From assembly GCA_031296305.1 (NCBI GenBank), contig JARLFZ010000011.1, positions 1-61,210 on the forward strand: 61,210 nt of DNA, written 5' to 3'. How positions within the stretch are numbered: position 1 is the stretch's first letter; every line of letters starts with the position of its first letter. The notes beneath the pieces are model-generated. The model was not told where the DNA came from and did not search any database. It worked only from the letters and a program-made list of their open reading frames with translations. The stretch is from Occallatibacter sp. GTDB taxonomy: Bacteria; Acidobacteriota; Terriglobia; Terriglobales; Acidobacteriaceae. The translations under genes and the position numbers were made by a program. Below, piece after piece: positions 53,769-61,210 of this stretch.

Positions 53769-56357
53769 TCACTCTTCCCGCAGCACTTCGAGCGGACGCA
53801 AACCGAGGATGCGGTAGCTGGCGATCCATCCGGTGGCCGTGGCCAGCACCGCGGTTCCGGCGAGTGCGATGACCGTTGCAGCCCACTCGAATTGAAAGTC
53901 CACTTCGAGCCGGTGCAGCAGGATGCGCGTGAGCAGGTTGGCGAACACGATGCCGACTGCACCCGCCAAAAGCCCCAGCACACTGAACTCCACGCTGAAA
54001 GTGCGCACGATACGCATGCGCGTGGCGCCAAGCGTTTTGAGCACGACCGCCTCTCGCATGCGGCGGAAGCGCGTGCTGGCAATGCTCGAGGCCAGAATCG
54101 TCAGGCCGGCGAAAATCGAAAACCCGGCAAGCAAGCGAACCACCAGCGTGATCTGATCGACGACGCTTTCAATGCGCTGCAACACGTCTGCAATGTTGAT
54201 GACAGTGATGGTGGGATAGATGGCGAAGAAGGCGCGCTCCATCGCGGCCACCTGCTTGGGATCGATGTGCGCGCCGCCGTACCACGTCGATGGCTGGTCG
54301 GCGATTTGTCCCGAAGGCAGCACGAATTCCAGACGCGCGCCGAGGTGCTGGCCGTCGGATTTGTAGATGGCGGCGACGGTGAGCGTATGCGTGACGCCGC
54401 CGATCTGAAGTTCGACCGCGGAGCCGACGCCAAGCTGCAGACGCTTGGCCACGCCGTCATCGATGGCAAGTTGCGTGGCGCTGCCGTTCGTCCACCACTT
54501 GCCCGCTGTCACCTTGTCGCCCTCGGGAGGTGCGTCGGCCCAACTGAGTTCGGCATCTTCCAGCATGCGGCGCGGATAATGATGGCCCTTCATCGTCTCT
54601 ACCGGCTTACCGTTAATAGAGATGAAACGCCCGTGAACAATGGGGATTAGAGTCAATTGCCGGCTAACGCCCGGCTGATGGGCGAAGAACTCCTTTACGC
54701 CGGCAACCTCATTGGTCTGCATGTCGACGAACAAAACGTTGGGCAGACTTGGCGAAGCGGTCTCTTGCAGATCGCGCAAGAGGCCTTTCTGCATGAGATA
54801 GACCGCGAGGATAAGCATGACTCCCGTGCCCAGCGCCGCGAGCACCGCAGCCGATTGATTGCCGGGGCGGTAGAGATTCGCGAGGCCGTGACGCAGCGAG
54901 GACGGCAGATGCAGCCGCGTGCGATTGAGAAGGAAGCGCAACGCGCGCAGGGCCACTGCGGCCAACACCAGCAAAACCAGGAGTGCGAGGGTGAACAGCA
55001 GGGCAAACCACGCGCCGACTTTAGGCGACTCGGTGAGCGCCCAGGCGATGCCGCCGAGTGCGGCCACTACCACGGCTGCGATTCCCAGTTGCAGGCGGCG
55101 CGCCCACCAGCGCGCAAACCAGCCTCCGATGCCCGTGGGGCCTTGCTCCACAAGCCTGCGCAGCACCAAGACGGGACGCACCGCTCGCACATCGAGCAGC
55201 GGCGGCAAACAGAAGAGCAACGTAGTTAGCAGGCCCGTTGCCAGGCCCGCCAGCGCCGATTGCCAGGGGAATGCGAATCGCAAATGCATGGTGAGCAGCG
55301 GCCCGAAGGCCGCCGGCAGCGCCACCATGACGCCGACGCCGGCGGCCACGCCCAGCAATCCGCCGGCGAGGCCGAGACTCATTGTCTGGAGGAGAAAGAT
55401 GCGCAGCAAGTCTGCAGAATCCGCGCCGAGAGCCTTGAGAATGGCCAGCGTATCCATGTGCTGCTCGAGGTGCGCATGCATGGCCATGGCAACTCCGATG
55501 GCGCCGAGCACCAACGCGACGAGGCAGATGAGGCTCAGGATGGAAGTGGCATTATCGAGGCCTTTCGTAAGGCCGGAATTGCTTTCGCGGAAATCCGTCA
55601 CCTGCGCGTCGGGCAGAGCCGCCTCCAGTTGCGCACGTACTGCCGTAGCCTGCGTGTTGGCGGTCAGGCCGCGTGGCGGCGTGGCAGGGAACTTGAGCAC
55701 CAGGCGGCGGGAGGCGCGGCTTCCGGGAGCCAGCAATTTGGTGCTGTCGAGCGACGCCTGCGAGATCATGACGCGCGGGCCCAACATCATGGTCTCGCTG
55801 ATGCGATCGGGTTCCTGCTCGAGAACAGCGGTGATGCGAAAATCGCGCTCGCCCAGGCGCAGGGTATCGCCGAGGTGCGCGTTGAGACGAATCAGGAACT
55901 CATCCGAAACGACGACCGAGTCGCCCTGGAGCGCCTGCGCAAGCGGCTCCGATGGCTCCAGATCGGCGGTTCCATAGAAGGGATATTCGGCCGGGTCGAC
56001 GGCCTTGAGCGAAACCAGGATGGGCACGGGGTTCGGCGGCACGGAGGCCATTGAAACCGTCTCGATCACCCAGGTGGAGCGAATGCCGCTGTTCTGATCG
56101 GCAATCGCGGCAATCTTGTTTGACTCTTCAGGCGTGGGCGAGCGAAACATGCGCGCGCTCAGGTCGCCGGCGAGCAGCGAGCGCGCCTCGGTGTTCAAGG
56201 TCTGGCGGAAGCTGTCGCTCAACCCGCGCACGCCCACCAGGGCAGCCACGCCGACGGCGACCGAGAGAACCACAAAGCCGAACTTGCCGGGAGCGGATTT
56301 CAGGTCGCGCCAACCGATGGCTGCCGCGCGCTTCCAGCTCAATGCGCGCTTAGCCAT
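53769..56357 (-). CDS. ABC transporter permease, YbbP/FtsX-like
   Basis: An 862-residue inner-membrane protein with a first TM (FVVLSVAVGVAALVGVRGLS), a large periplasmic domain (about 50-260), an FtsX domain with three TMs (about 275-400), a middle region, a second periplasmic part and a last FtsX domain (about 730-862, ASSIASTRFRRMREAVVLKTLG). It overlaps the end of the ATPase gene by eight bases. Together with tesA in the divergent direction this is the E. coli tesA-ybbA-ybbP layout. Such transporters act on lipids or lipoproteins at the inner membrane; the exact substrate is unknown. Confidence 0.88.
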   Translation of the reverse strand: MAKRALSWKRAAAIGWRDLKSAPGKFGFVVLSVAVGVAALVGVRGLSDSFRQTLNTEARSLLAGDLSARMFRSPTPEESNKIAAIADQNSGIRSTWVIETVSMASVPPNPVPILVSLKAVDPAEYPFYGTADLEPSEPLAQALQGDSVVVSDEFLIRLNAHLGDTLRLGERDFRITAVLEQEPDRISETMMLGPRVMISQASLDSTKLLAPGSRASRRLVLKFPATPPRGLTANTQATAVRAQLEAALPDAQVTDFRESNSGLTKGLDNATSILSLICLVALVLGAIGVAMAMHAHLEQHMDTLAILKALGADSADLLRIFLLQTMSLGLAGGLLGVAAGVGVMVALPAAFGPLLTMHLRFAFPWQSALAGLATGLLTTLLFCLPPLLDVRAVRPVLVLRRLVEQGPTGIGGWFARWWARRLQLGIAAVVVAALGGIAWALTESPKVGAWFALLFTLALLVLLVLAAVALRALRFLLNRTRLHLPSSLRHGLANLYRPGNQSAAVLAALGTGVMLILAVYLMQKGLLRDLQETASPSLPNVLFVDMQTNEVAGVKEFFAHQPGVSRQLTLIPIVHGRFISINGKPVETMKGHHYPRRMLEDAELSWADAPPEGDKVTAGKWWTNGSATQLAIDDGVAKRLQLGVGSAVELQIGGVTHTLTVAAIYKSDGQHLGARLEFVLPSGQIADQPSTWYGGAHIDPKQVAAMERAFFAIYPTITVINIADVLQRIESVVDQITLVVRLLAGFSIFAGLTILASSIASTRFRRMREAVVLKTLGATRMRIVRTFSVEFSVLGLLAGAVGIVFANLLTRILLHRLEVDFQFEWAATVIALAGTAVLATATGWIASYRILGLRPLEVLREE

Positions 56358-57054
56358 CTATTTCCCTGCCGTCTTTCTGGTTCTGGACGAGGGTGTCTTC
56401 GACCACGAGACCGTCTTTGAGCACAATCTTACGGTCGGCGCGAGCGGCGATTTCGGGATCGTGCGTCACCAGCACCAAGGTGGTGCCGGCCTTGCGATTC
56501 CGTTCGAGGAGCAGGTCGAGAACCAATTTTCCGTTTACTGAATCGAGGTTGCCGGTAGGCTCGTCGGCCATGACAATGGGCGGCGCGATCACGAAGGCCC
56601 GCGCCAGCGCCACACGTTGCTGCTCGCCGCCGGAAAGCTGCACGGGATAGTGATCCATGCGCTCGCCGAGGCCGACTTCGTCGAGCAGGCTTCGCGCCTG
56701 CGCGAGGCCGCTGCCTTCCACATTCAACTCGTAAGGCAGAAGCACATTTTCGAGAGCGGTGAGCGTCTGGATGAGCTGGTAAGACTGAAAGACAAAGCCG
56801 ATCTTGCGCCCTCGCACCGCGGCCAACTCACCTTCAGCCAGATTGTGAATGGGCACGCCATCCAACCAGATTTCGCCTTCGCTGGGGGTGTCGAGGCCGG
56901 CAAGCAGGCCGAGAAGCGTGCTCTTTCCGCTGCCGCTCGCGCCCAGAATGGCCAAAAACTGTCCCGCCGGAATGTCCAACGAGATGCCACGCAAAATTTC
57001 CACGCGCCGCGCGCCGTTCTGGATCCACTTCTTTGCGTTCTTGACTTGAATCAA
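56350..57054 (-). CDS. ABC transporter ATPase, YbbA/LolD-like
   Basis: A 234-residue ATPase. Walker A GASGSGKST, Q-loop FVFQSYQLI, signature LSGGEQQRVALARA, Walker B IVMADEPTGNLDS and switch His in VTHD. All residues needed for ATP hydrolysis are present. The start is probably TTG at 57054 (giving MIQVKNAKKW, with an AGGA ribosome site); a longer form from 57111 would run into the divergent gene's leader. It powers the overlapping permease gene. Confidence 0.93.
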   Translation of the reverse strand: MIQVKNAKKWIQNGARRVEILRGISLDIPAGQFLAILGASGSGKSTLLGLLAGLDTPSEGEIWLDGVPIHNLAEGELAAVRGRKIGFVFQSYQLIQTLTALENVLLPYELNVEGSGLAQARSLLDEVGLGERMDHYPVQLSGGEQQRVALARAFVIAPPIVMADEPTGNLDSVNGKLVLDLLLERNRKAGTTLVLVTHDPEIAARADRKIVLKDGLVVEDTLVQNQKDGREIDG

Positions 57055-57131
57055 TGCGGTTTCCTGCCTATCGACAGTGTAGCTGGGGTTGCTTCGACAG
57101 ATTCTTGCCAATCCCGGCTACACTCTATTAC

Positions 57132-57776
57132 GTGGACGTTCGACGACTGGTTCCTGCCGCACTCTTTCTCGCGATATTTTGGCATGCGACGCTCTATGCC
57201 GCGAAGCCTCCCAAAAATGATCGGCCAATCCTTGTCTGCTACGGCGACAGCATCACCGCCGGATACGGCCTCCCCGACGGTGAGGCGTATCCCGACTTTC
57301 TGCAAAAGAAGCTAGACGCGCTGGGCTACCGCTACAAGGTGGTCAACCAGGGAACGAGTGGCGCGACTACCAAAGATGCGCTGGCCGGGCTGCCGTTCGT
57401 GCTGCGCCTGCATCCGGCCGTCGTGATCGTAGAGTTCGGCGGCAACGACGGCTTGCGCGGCCTGCCCGTGGGGGCGTCGCGCAGCAATCTCGACCAGGTG
57501 CTCACTGCGCTTGAGAATGCTCAAGTGAAGATCCTTCTCGCAGGCATCACGTTGCCGCCCGATTATGGGCCCGACTACATTCGTTCGTTCAACGAGATTT
57601 TTCGCGACCTCGCCGCGCGGCATCACGTGGCGTTTGTGCCCATGCTCTACGTGAACCTGGTGCACGTGCCCGGAGCCATCCAGGACGACGGCACCCATCC
57701 CACCGCGAAGGGTTCGGCGATCATCGTCGACACGTTGTTCCCGGTGCTCAAGCCGCTGCTGCACAAAGGCCGGTAA
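57132..57776 (+). CDS. tesA: Periplasmic GDSL lysophospholipase/thioesterase I (arylesterase)
   Basis: A 214-residue protein with a signal peptide (LVPAALFLAIFWHATLYA) and the SGNH hydrolase blocks: GDSITAGYG (Ser), VNQGTSGATT (Gly), EFGGNDGLRG (Asn) and DDGTHPTAKG (Asp-His). It hydrolyses acyl esters and thioesters in the periplasm. The GTG at 57132 was chosen for the signal peptide. It is divergent from the ybbA/ybbP-like pair, as in E. coli. Confidence 0.93.
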   Translation: MDVRRLVPAALFLAIFWHATLYAAKPPKNDRPILVCYGDSITAGYGLPDGEAYPDFLQKKLDALGYRYKVVNQGTSGATTKDALAGLPFVLRLHPAVVIVEFGGNDGLRGLPVGASRSNLDQVLTALENAQVKILLAGITLPPDYGPDYIRSFNEIFRDLAARHHVAFVPMLYVNLVHVPGAIQDDGTHPTAKGSAIIVDTLFPVLKPLLHKGR

Positions 57777-57800
57777 GCAAACCTGGACGCCAGAAACAGC

Positions 57801-57826
57801 AACAGCCGGGATCGCTCCCGGCTGTT
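57801..57826. terminator. Hairpin between the convergent tesA and rpsT genes
   Basis: A perfect 11-bp stem (AACAGCCGGGA / TCCCGGCTGTT) with a TCGC loop lies midway between the convergent stops. It could stop transcription from both sides. No long T run follows on either strand. Confidence 0.7.
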
Positions 57827-57854
57827 CAGCTCTCGCGCCGTCTACGCTAAAAGA

Positions 57855-58151
57855 CTACTTCTTCTTGGTCTTGGGAGCGGCGCCCGTAGTGACCAGCGTC
57901 TTCAGGCGCGCGTTCAAACGGCTCTTGTAGCGCGAGACGGTGTTGGAGTGGAGAACGCCCTTCTGCACGCTCTTGTCGAGGCTTGAAACGGTGGCGCGGT
58001 ACTGCGCCTGGGCGGCGGTCGCATCGCCCTTGGCCAGCGCCTCGCGCAATGAACGAAGGCTGGAGCGCACGCGGCTGCGGTTGGCGCGGTTAACTTCGGT
58101 GCGGGTTTCGGTCTGGCGGGCGCGCTTGAGCGCGGATACGTGATTTGCCAT
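57855..58151 (-). CDS. rpsT: 30S ribosomal protein S20
   Basis: A 98-residue basic helical protein of the small ribosomal subunit. It opens [17 protein letters not shown] and continues [19 protein letters not shown], the S20 pattern; it ends in a Lys-rich tail (APKTKKK). A single-gene unit with its own hairpin downstream. Confidence 0.95.
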   Translation of the reverse strand: MANHVSALKRARQTETRTEVNRANRSRVRSSLRSLREALAKGDATAAQAQYRATVSSLDKSVQKGVLHSNTVSRYKSRLNARLKTLVTTGAAPKTKKK

Positions 58152-58401
58152 GGTTTTGCTTCAATCTCCAAAGCCTGAATTTCAGGGAGTGGTCTTCTAG
58201 AATGATGCGGGTGGAAGGCCGTCCTGGCCGCATCCCTCGCAATTTCTTAGTCTACGGGAATTCGGGAAGTGGGTCAATCGGCGCAGGGTGCGCCGCGAGG
58301 CCGTGGAATGCGTCTAAGTTCGGTGGGCAAAAGCCGTTGCACGGCGGGAGTCGCCGGTTTGACCCGGTTTCGGCGGCCCGGTATACTCGAATCTGCGTCA
58401 A

Positions 58402-58476
58402 GCGGGAGTAGCTCAGTGGTAGAGCATCGCCTTGCCAAGGCGAGGGTCGCGAGTTCAAGTCTCGTCTCCCGCTCCA
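58402..58476 (+). tRNA. tRNA-Gly (GCC)
   Basis: Acceptor GCGGGAG (58402-58408) pairs with CTCCCGC (58466-58472); anticodon loop TTGCCAA with anticodon GCC; T-arm loop TTCAAGT; discriminator T then encoded CCA. It is the first of a tandem pair. Confidence 0.96.
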
Positions 58477-58548
58477 TTCCGCACCACCCGGCAGCAATCC
58501 ACGGGGTGCACGGCGGAATGGGACGAAATGGCCCTAGGCCTGGCCCAA

Positions 58549-58623
58549 GGCGCGGTACCCAAGTGGTAAGGGAGAGGTCTGCAAAACCTTTATGCGCCGG
58601 TTCGATCCCGGCCCGCGCCTCCA
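58549..58623 (+). tRNA. tRNA-Cys (GCA)
   Basis: Acceptor GGCGCGG (58549-58555) pairs with CCGCGCC (58613-58619); anticodon stem GAGGT-ACCTT around CTGCAAA, anticodon GCA; T-arm GCCGG-TTCGATC-CCGGC; T then encoded CCA. Probably transcribed with the tRNA-Gly 73 bases upstream. Confidence 0.96.
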
Positions 58624-58716
58624 ACTCCTTCAACGCCCGCAATCTCGCCCACCTTCTACACTTTATGTAGAGCAATCACGGGGCCGCCGTTTGCCCTGAT
58701 GGAACGAGGATGCGCC

Positions 58717-59781
58717 ATGGCTGAAATCGCAGAAAAGGATTTGCACCAGCAGTTTGCCAGCGACAACTATGCGGGAGTTTGTCCCGAGGCTTGGGCTGCA
58801 ATGGAAAACGCGAACCGCGGGCACGTGACGTCGTATGGCGACGATCCGTGGACGGCCAAAGCCGCCGATGCCTTCCGCAGCCTGTTTGAAACGGACTGCG
58901 AAGTGTACTTCGTCTTCAATGGCACCGCGGCCAATTCGCTGGCGCTGGCGTCGCTCTGCCAGTCGTATCACAGCGTCATCTGCTCTGACCAGTCGCACGT
59001 GGAGACGGACGAGTGCGGCGCGCCAGAGTTTTTTTCCAACGGATCGAAGCTGCTGGCAGCGGCCAGCGCCGACGGCAAGCTCAGTCCCGCGTCGATTCGC
59101 GAGTTGGCCACCAAGCGCCACGACATTCACTATCCCAAGCCGCGCGCGGTGACCATTACACAGTCGACTGAAACGGGGCGCGTGTACGCGCTCAAGGATC
59201 TGGACGCGATTGCCGAGGAGTGCAAGGCGCTGGGACTCTCGCTGCACATGGACGGTGCACGCTTTGCCAATGCCTGCGCGAGCCTGGGCTGCTCGCCGGC
59301 AGAGATGACGTGGAAGCGCGGCGTGGATGTGCTGTGCTTCGGCGGCGCCAAGAACGGCATGGCTGTGGGAGAAGCGGTGCTATTTTTCGATCGCGCACTG
59401 GCCACGGATTTCGATTACCGGTGCAAGCAGGCAGGGCAGCTAGCGTCGAAGATGCGGTTTCTCTCGGCGCCGTGGGTGGGAATGCTCGAAAGCGGCGCGT
59501 GGCTGCGCAACGCCGAGCATGCCAACCGCTGCGCGCAGCAGTTCGCTCTGCTGATTACTTCCATCCCCGGCGTCAAGCTGGCGCAGCCGGTTGAGGCCAA
59601 CGCGGTTTTTATCGAAGCATCACAGGAGATCCTCAGCGCGCTGAGGGCTCGGGGTTGGAGTTTCTACACCTTCATCGGTGGTGCGGCGCGCTTCATGTTC
59701 GCGTGGGACACCGATCCCCGGCGCATTGAGGCGCTGAGCCACGATCTGTTCGAATGCGCCACAGCGGCGAAGCCGGTCTAA
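58717..59781 (+). CDS. ltaE: Low-specificity threonine aldolase / beta-eliminating lyase family
   Basis: A 354-residue PLP enzyme. It shows FASDNYAGVCPEAWAAM, YGDDPWT, FNGTAANSLALASLC, the segment HMDGARFANACASLG with the PLP-binding Asp and Arg, and CFGGAKNGMAVGEAVLFF with the Schiff-base lysine. It is expected to cleave threonine or allo-threonine to glycine and acetaldehyde, though other beta-eliminating activities are possible. The ATG at 58717 has GAGG eight bases upstream. Confidence 0.9.
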   Translation: MAEIAEKDLHQQFASDNYAGVCPEAWAAMENANRGHVTSYGDDPWTAKAADAFRSLFETDCEVYFVFNGTAANSLALASLCQSYHSVICSDQSHVETDECGAPEFFSNGSKLLAAASADGKLSPASIRELATKRHDIHYPKPRAVTITQSTETGRVYALKDLDAIAEECKALGLSLHMDGARFANACASLGCSPAEMTWKRGVDVLCFGGAKNGMAVGEAVLFFDRALATDFDYRCKQAGQLASKMRFLSAPWVGMLESGAWLRNAEHANRCAQQFALLITSIPGVKLAQPVEANAVFIEASQEILSALRARGWSFYTFIGGAARFMFAWDTDPRRIEALSHDLFECATAAKPV

Positions 59782-59785
59782 CACA

Positions 59786-59834
59786 GTAGCGCCGGTCTCC
59801 AGACCGGCTGTAGCGGGGGTCTCCAGACCCCGCA
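59786..59834. repeat. Double-hairpin intergenic repeat, copy 2
   Basis: Same element as at 6615-6664: GCCGGTCT-CC-AGACCGGC followed by GCGGGGGTCT-CC-AGACCCCGC, with one C missing in the second stem. It begins five bases after the threonine aldolase stop, between it and the convergent Gfo/Idh gene. A short-word stretch follows at 59868-59898. Confidence 0.85.
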
Positions 59835-59898
59835 GCGCGCACTCATCATTCCCGAGAGCGCCCCGCTTTCTTGCTCTCTTGCCCCCTTGCTCCCTGCC

Positions 59899-60909
59899 TT
59901 ACTGCTCGATCGCTTCCCACTGGCCTGAATCCCCAGAGCGGAAGATGGCCTCAATGACGGCCATGTTGGCGATGGAATCTTCAAGCGGAACCGGAACCTC
60001 GGTGTTTTCGAAAACCGCGCGGGCGAATGCGTCTCCTTGCAGCGTGTACTGATCCGCCGTAGGGAAGGTCTCTGTGGCAATGCCGTTGAAGCTGAGGTCG
60101 CCGGTCGCGTCGATGAAGAGGCGCGTGGGCCGGTCGTTGGGCGCGTTGAAGGGAATTTCAAGTTCGATGCGGCCGCGTGTGCCCAGAAAATGCACTCTTT
60201 GGAACGGAATCAATTGCGTGCTGCAGGTGAGGATAGCCTGGCCGGAAGGAAAGTCGAGAATCGCCGACGCCAGGCGGTCGGTACCCATCTGCGCATCGCG
60301 ATCGACGAGCGCGACCACGCGCCGCGGCTCTTGTTTGAAGGCAAAGCGCGAAGCCTGAATGCAGTAGCAACCAACGTCGTACACGCCGCCGCCGCCCGTC
60401 TCCACGCGGTTGCGGATGTTGCCGGGGTTCACGTTGTGGTAGCTGAAATGCGCGTTGACGGCGCGCAACTCGCCGATGCGGCCTTCATCGAGAAGCTGGC
60501 GCACGCGCAGCCACTGCTGGGCGCTGCGAATCATGAAGGCCTCGCAGATCTTTACGCCGGTGCGCGCGCGCACGCCGAGCAGCGTTTTGGCTTCGGCGAC
60601 GGTCATGCTGAGAGGTTTTTCGCACAGCACATGCTTGCCGGCCTCGGCGGCCTTCACGGTCAGAGGCACGTGCAGTGGATTGGGCAGAGGATTGTAAATG
60701 GCGTCGATGTTGGGATCGGCGAGCAACTCTTCGTACGAGCCGTACGCCGTGGGAATGTCCAGTGCGGCGGCTGCCTCGCGGGCCTTGCCGAGGTCGCGGG
60801 AGGCGATGGCGGTCACGCAAGTAAGCTCGCCCTGCTGCATGGCGGGGATGACTTTTTTGAGTCCGATATTGGCGGTGCTGAGCACTCCGAAGCGAAGCTT
60901 TTTTGACAT
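59899..60909 (-). CDS. Gfo/Idh/MocA-family oxidoreductase
   Basis: A 336-residue NAD(P)-dependent dehydrogenase acting on a sugar or cyclitol. N-terminal Rossmann domain (LRFGVLSTANIGLKKVIPAM, YNPLPNPLHVPLT), then the catalytic HVLCEKPLS lysine, and the C-terminal domain with ETGGGGVYDVGCYCIQASR. Length and motifs are normal. The start at 60909 was chosen because it gives the usual MSKKLRFGVLSTA opening; the frame continues upstream through the repeat. The exact substrate is unknown. Confidence 0.92.
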   Translation of the reverse strand: MSKKLRFGVLSTANIGLKKVIPAMQQGELTCVTAIASRDLGKAREAAAALDIPTAYGSYEELLADPNIDAIYNPLPNPLHVPLTVKAAEAGKHVLCEKPLSMTVAEAKTLLGVRARTGVKICEAFMIRSAQQWLRVRQLLDEGRIGELRAVNAHFSYHNVNPGNIRNRVETGGGGVYDVGCYCIQASRFAFKQEPRRVVALVDRDAQMGTDRLASAILDFPSGQAILTCSTQLIPFQRVHFLGTRGRIELEIPFNAPNDRPTRLFIDATGDLSFNGIATETFPTADQYTLQGDAFARAVFENTEVPVPLEDSIANMAVIEAIFRSGDSGQWEAIEQ

Positions 60910-60944
60910 AGGTGCATGATACAGCCGCACGCCTCCAGGCCCGT

Positions 60945-60993
60945 GTAGCGCCGGTCTCCTGACCGGCTGTCGTGCGGGCGTCCACGCCCGCAC
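60945..60993. repeat. Double-hairpin intergenic repeat, copy 3
   Basis: GCCGGTCT-CC-TGACCGGC (one mismatch at the stem end) followed by GTGCGGGCG-TCCA-CGCCCGCAC. The second hairpin differs in sequence from copies 1 and 2 but keeps the design. It fills most of the gap between two minus-strand genes. Confidence 0.8.
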
Positions 60994-60997
60994 TTGC

Positions 60998-61210
60998 TCA
61001 CGCCCCAGCCATCGCCAGCGCCTCGGCTGCATTCGCGGCCACGCGCACCAGTTCCCGGTTGCGTGCTTCAATGAACCCGTTGACCACGGCGGTATCGAGA
61101 AAGGTCAGCAGGCCGTCCCAGTAGTTGGCCGTATTGATAAGGATGCACGGCTTGGCAATCAGGCCGATCTGCGCCCAGGTCAGCGCTTCCATCAGCTCGT
61201 CGAGTGTGCC
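60998..61210 (-). CDS. LOG-family protein (TIGR00730), C-terminal part
   Basis: The frame is open to the end of the window, so the N-terminus lies outside. The visible 70 residues read GTLDELMEALTWAQIGLIAK, PCILINTANYWDGLLTFLD and VVNGFIEARNRELVRVAAN, which is the end of the LOG/lysine-decarboxylase-like Rossmann family. Members are cytokinin-type nucleoside 5'-monophosphate phosphoribohydrolases; many bacterial ones degrade purine nucleotides. The PGGxGT motif is cut by the window edge, with only GT visible. Confidence 0.8.
   Translation of the reverse strand, partial: GTLDELMEALTWAQIGLIAKPCILINTANYWDGLLTFLDTAVVNGFIEARNRELVRVAANAAEALAMAGA

Overview
The window looks like chromosomal DNA of a GC-rich Gram-negative bacterium, most likely an acidobacterium (class Terriglobia). 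This is inferred from gene content and style, because no rRNA is present: an LPS gene (kdsB), a GH115 hydrolase, a soluble poly-HAMP chemoreceptor, many small secreted proteins of unknown function, CCA-encoding tRNAs and families of short inverted repeats between genes. Most of the window is ordinary chromosome. The accessory parts are an IS1595 remnant with a small operon (about 10-13 kb), a stress or xenobiotic gene block after a tRNA-Met (25-31.5 kb), and a sigma factor / CHAT protease block (43.9-49.7 kb).

Layout. 0-7.4 kb: truncated hydrolase, zinc-ribbon membrane protein, hemB, secreted unknown, purine permease, DUF4397 lipoprotein, glutaminyl cyclase. 7.5-9.6 kb: a signal-peptide protein with a Gly/Pro linker and a protein-kinase-like domain. 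9.8-12.6 kb: small minus-strand genes, a coupled AlbA_2/HATPase operon containing a 55-codon gene, and a frameshifted transposase. 13.2-18.5 kb: activated-methyl cycle genes metF and ahcY, with a divergent ArsR-methyltransferase (SahR-like) regulator and a palindromic operator, then a GT39 membrane protein and a duplicated 3' fragment of the regulator. 18.6-24.5 kb: ArsR regulator and SDR with a palindrome between them, Ada, beta-propeller protein, DUF309, kdsB, azoR, tRNA-Met. 25-31.5 kb: SDR-RidA chimera, zinc alcohol dehydrogenase, two alpha/beta hydrolases, thioredoxin-like lipoprotein, cytochrome P460, small secreted protein.

31.6-40.7 kb: a chemotaxis operon on the minus strand (STAS, cheA, poly-HAMP MCP, cheW, cheR, cheD, cheB) with a divergent cheY. 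40.7-43.3 kb: a broken S53 peptidase, a response regulator and a diguanylate cyclase with a degenerate receiver domain. 43.9-49.7 kb: two small unknown genes, an ECF sigma factor, its zinc-finger membrane anti-sigma factor, an unknown protein and an exported TPR-CHAT (caspase-like) protein. 49.8-57.8 kb: GH115 hydrolase, tRNA-Gln, and the ybbP-ybbA / tesA set. 57.8-61.2 kb: rpsT, tRNA-Gly, tRNA-Cys, threonine aldolase, Gfo/Idh oxidoreductase and the end of a LOG-family gene.

The most interesting candidates are the ECF sigma / membrane anti-sigma / exported TPR-CHAT module, which suggests a caspase-like protease acting on an anti-sigma factor from outside the inner membrane; the exported kinase-like protein; the SahR-type control of the methyl cycle; and the SDR-RidA gene fusion.
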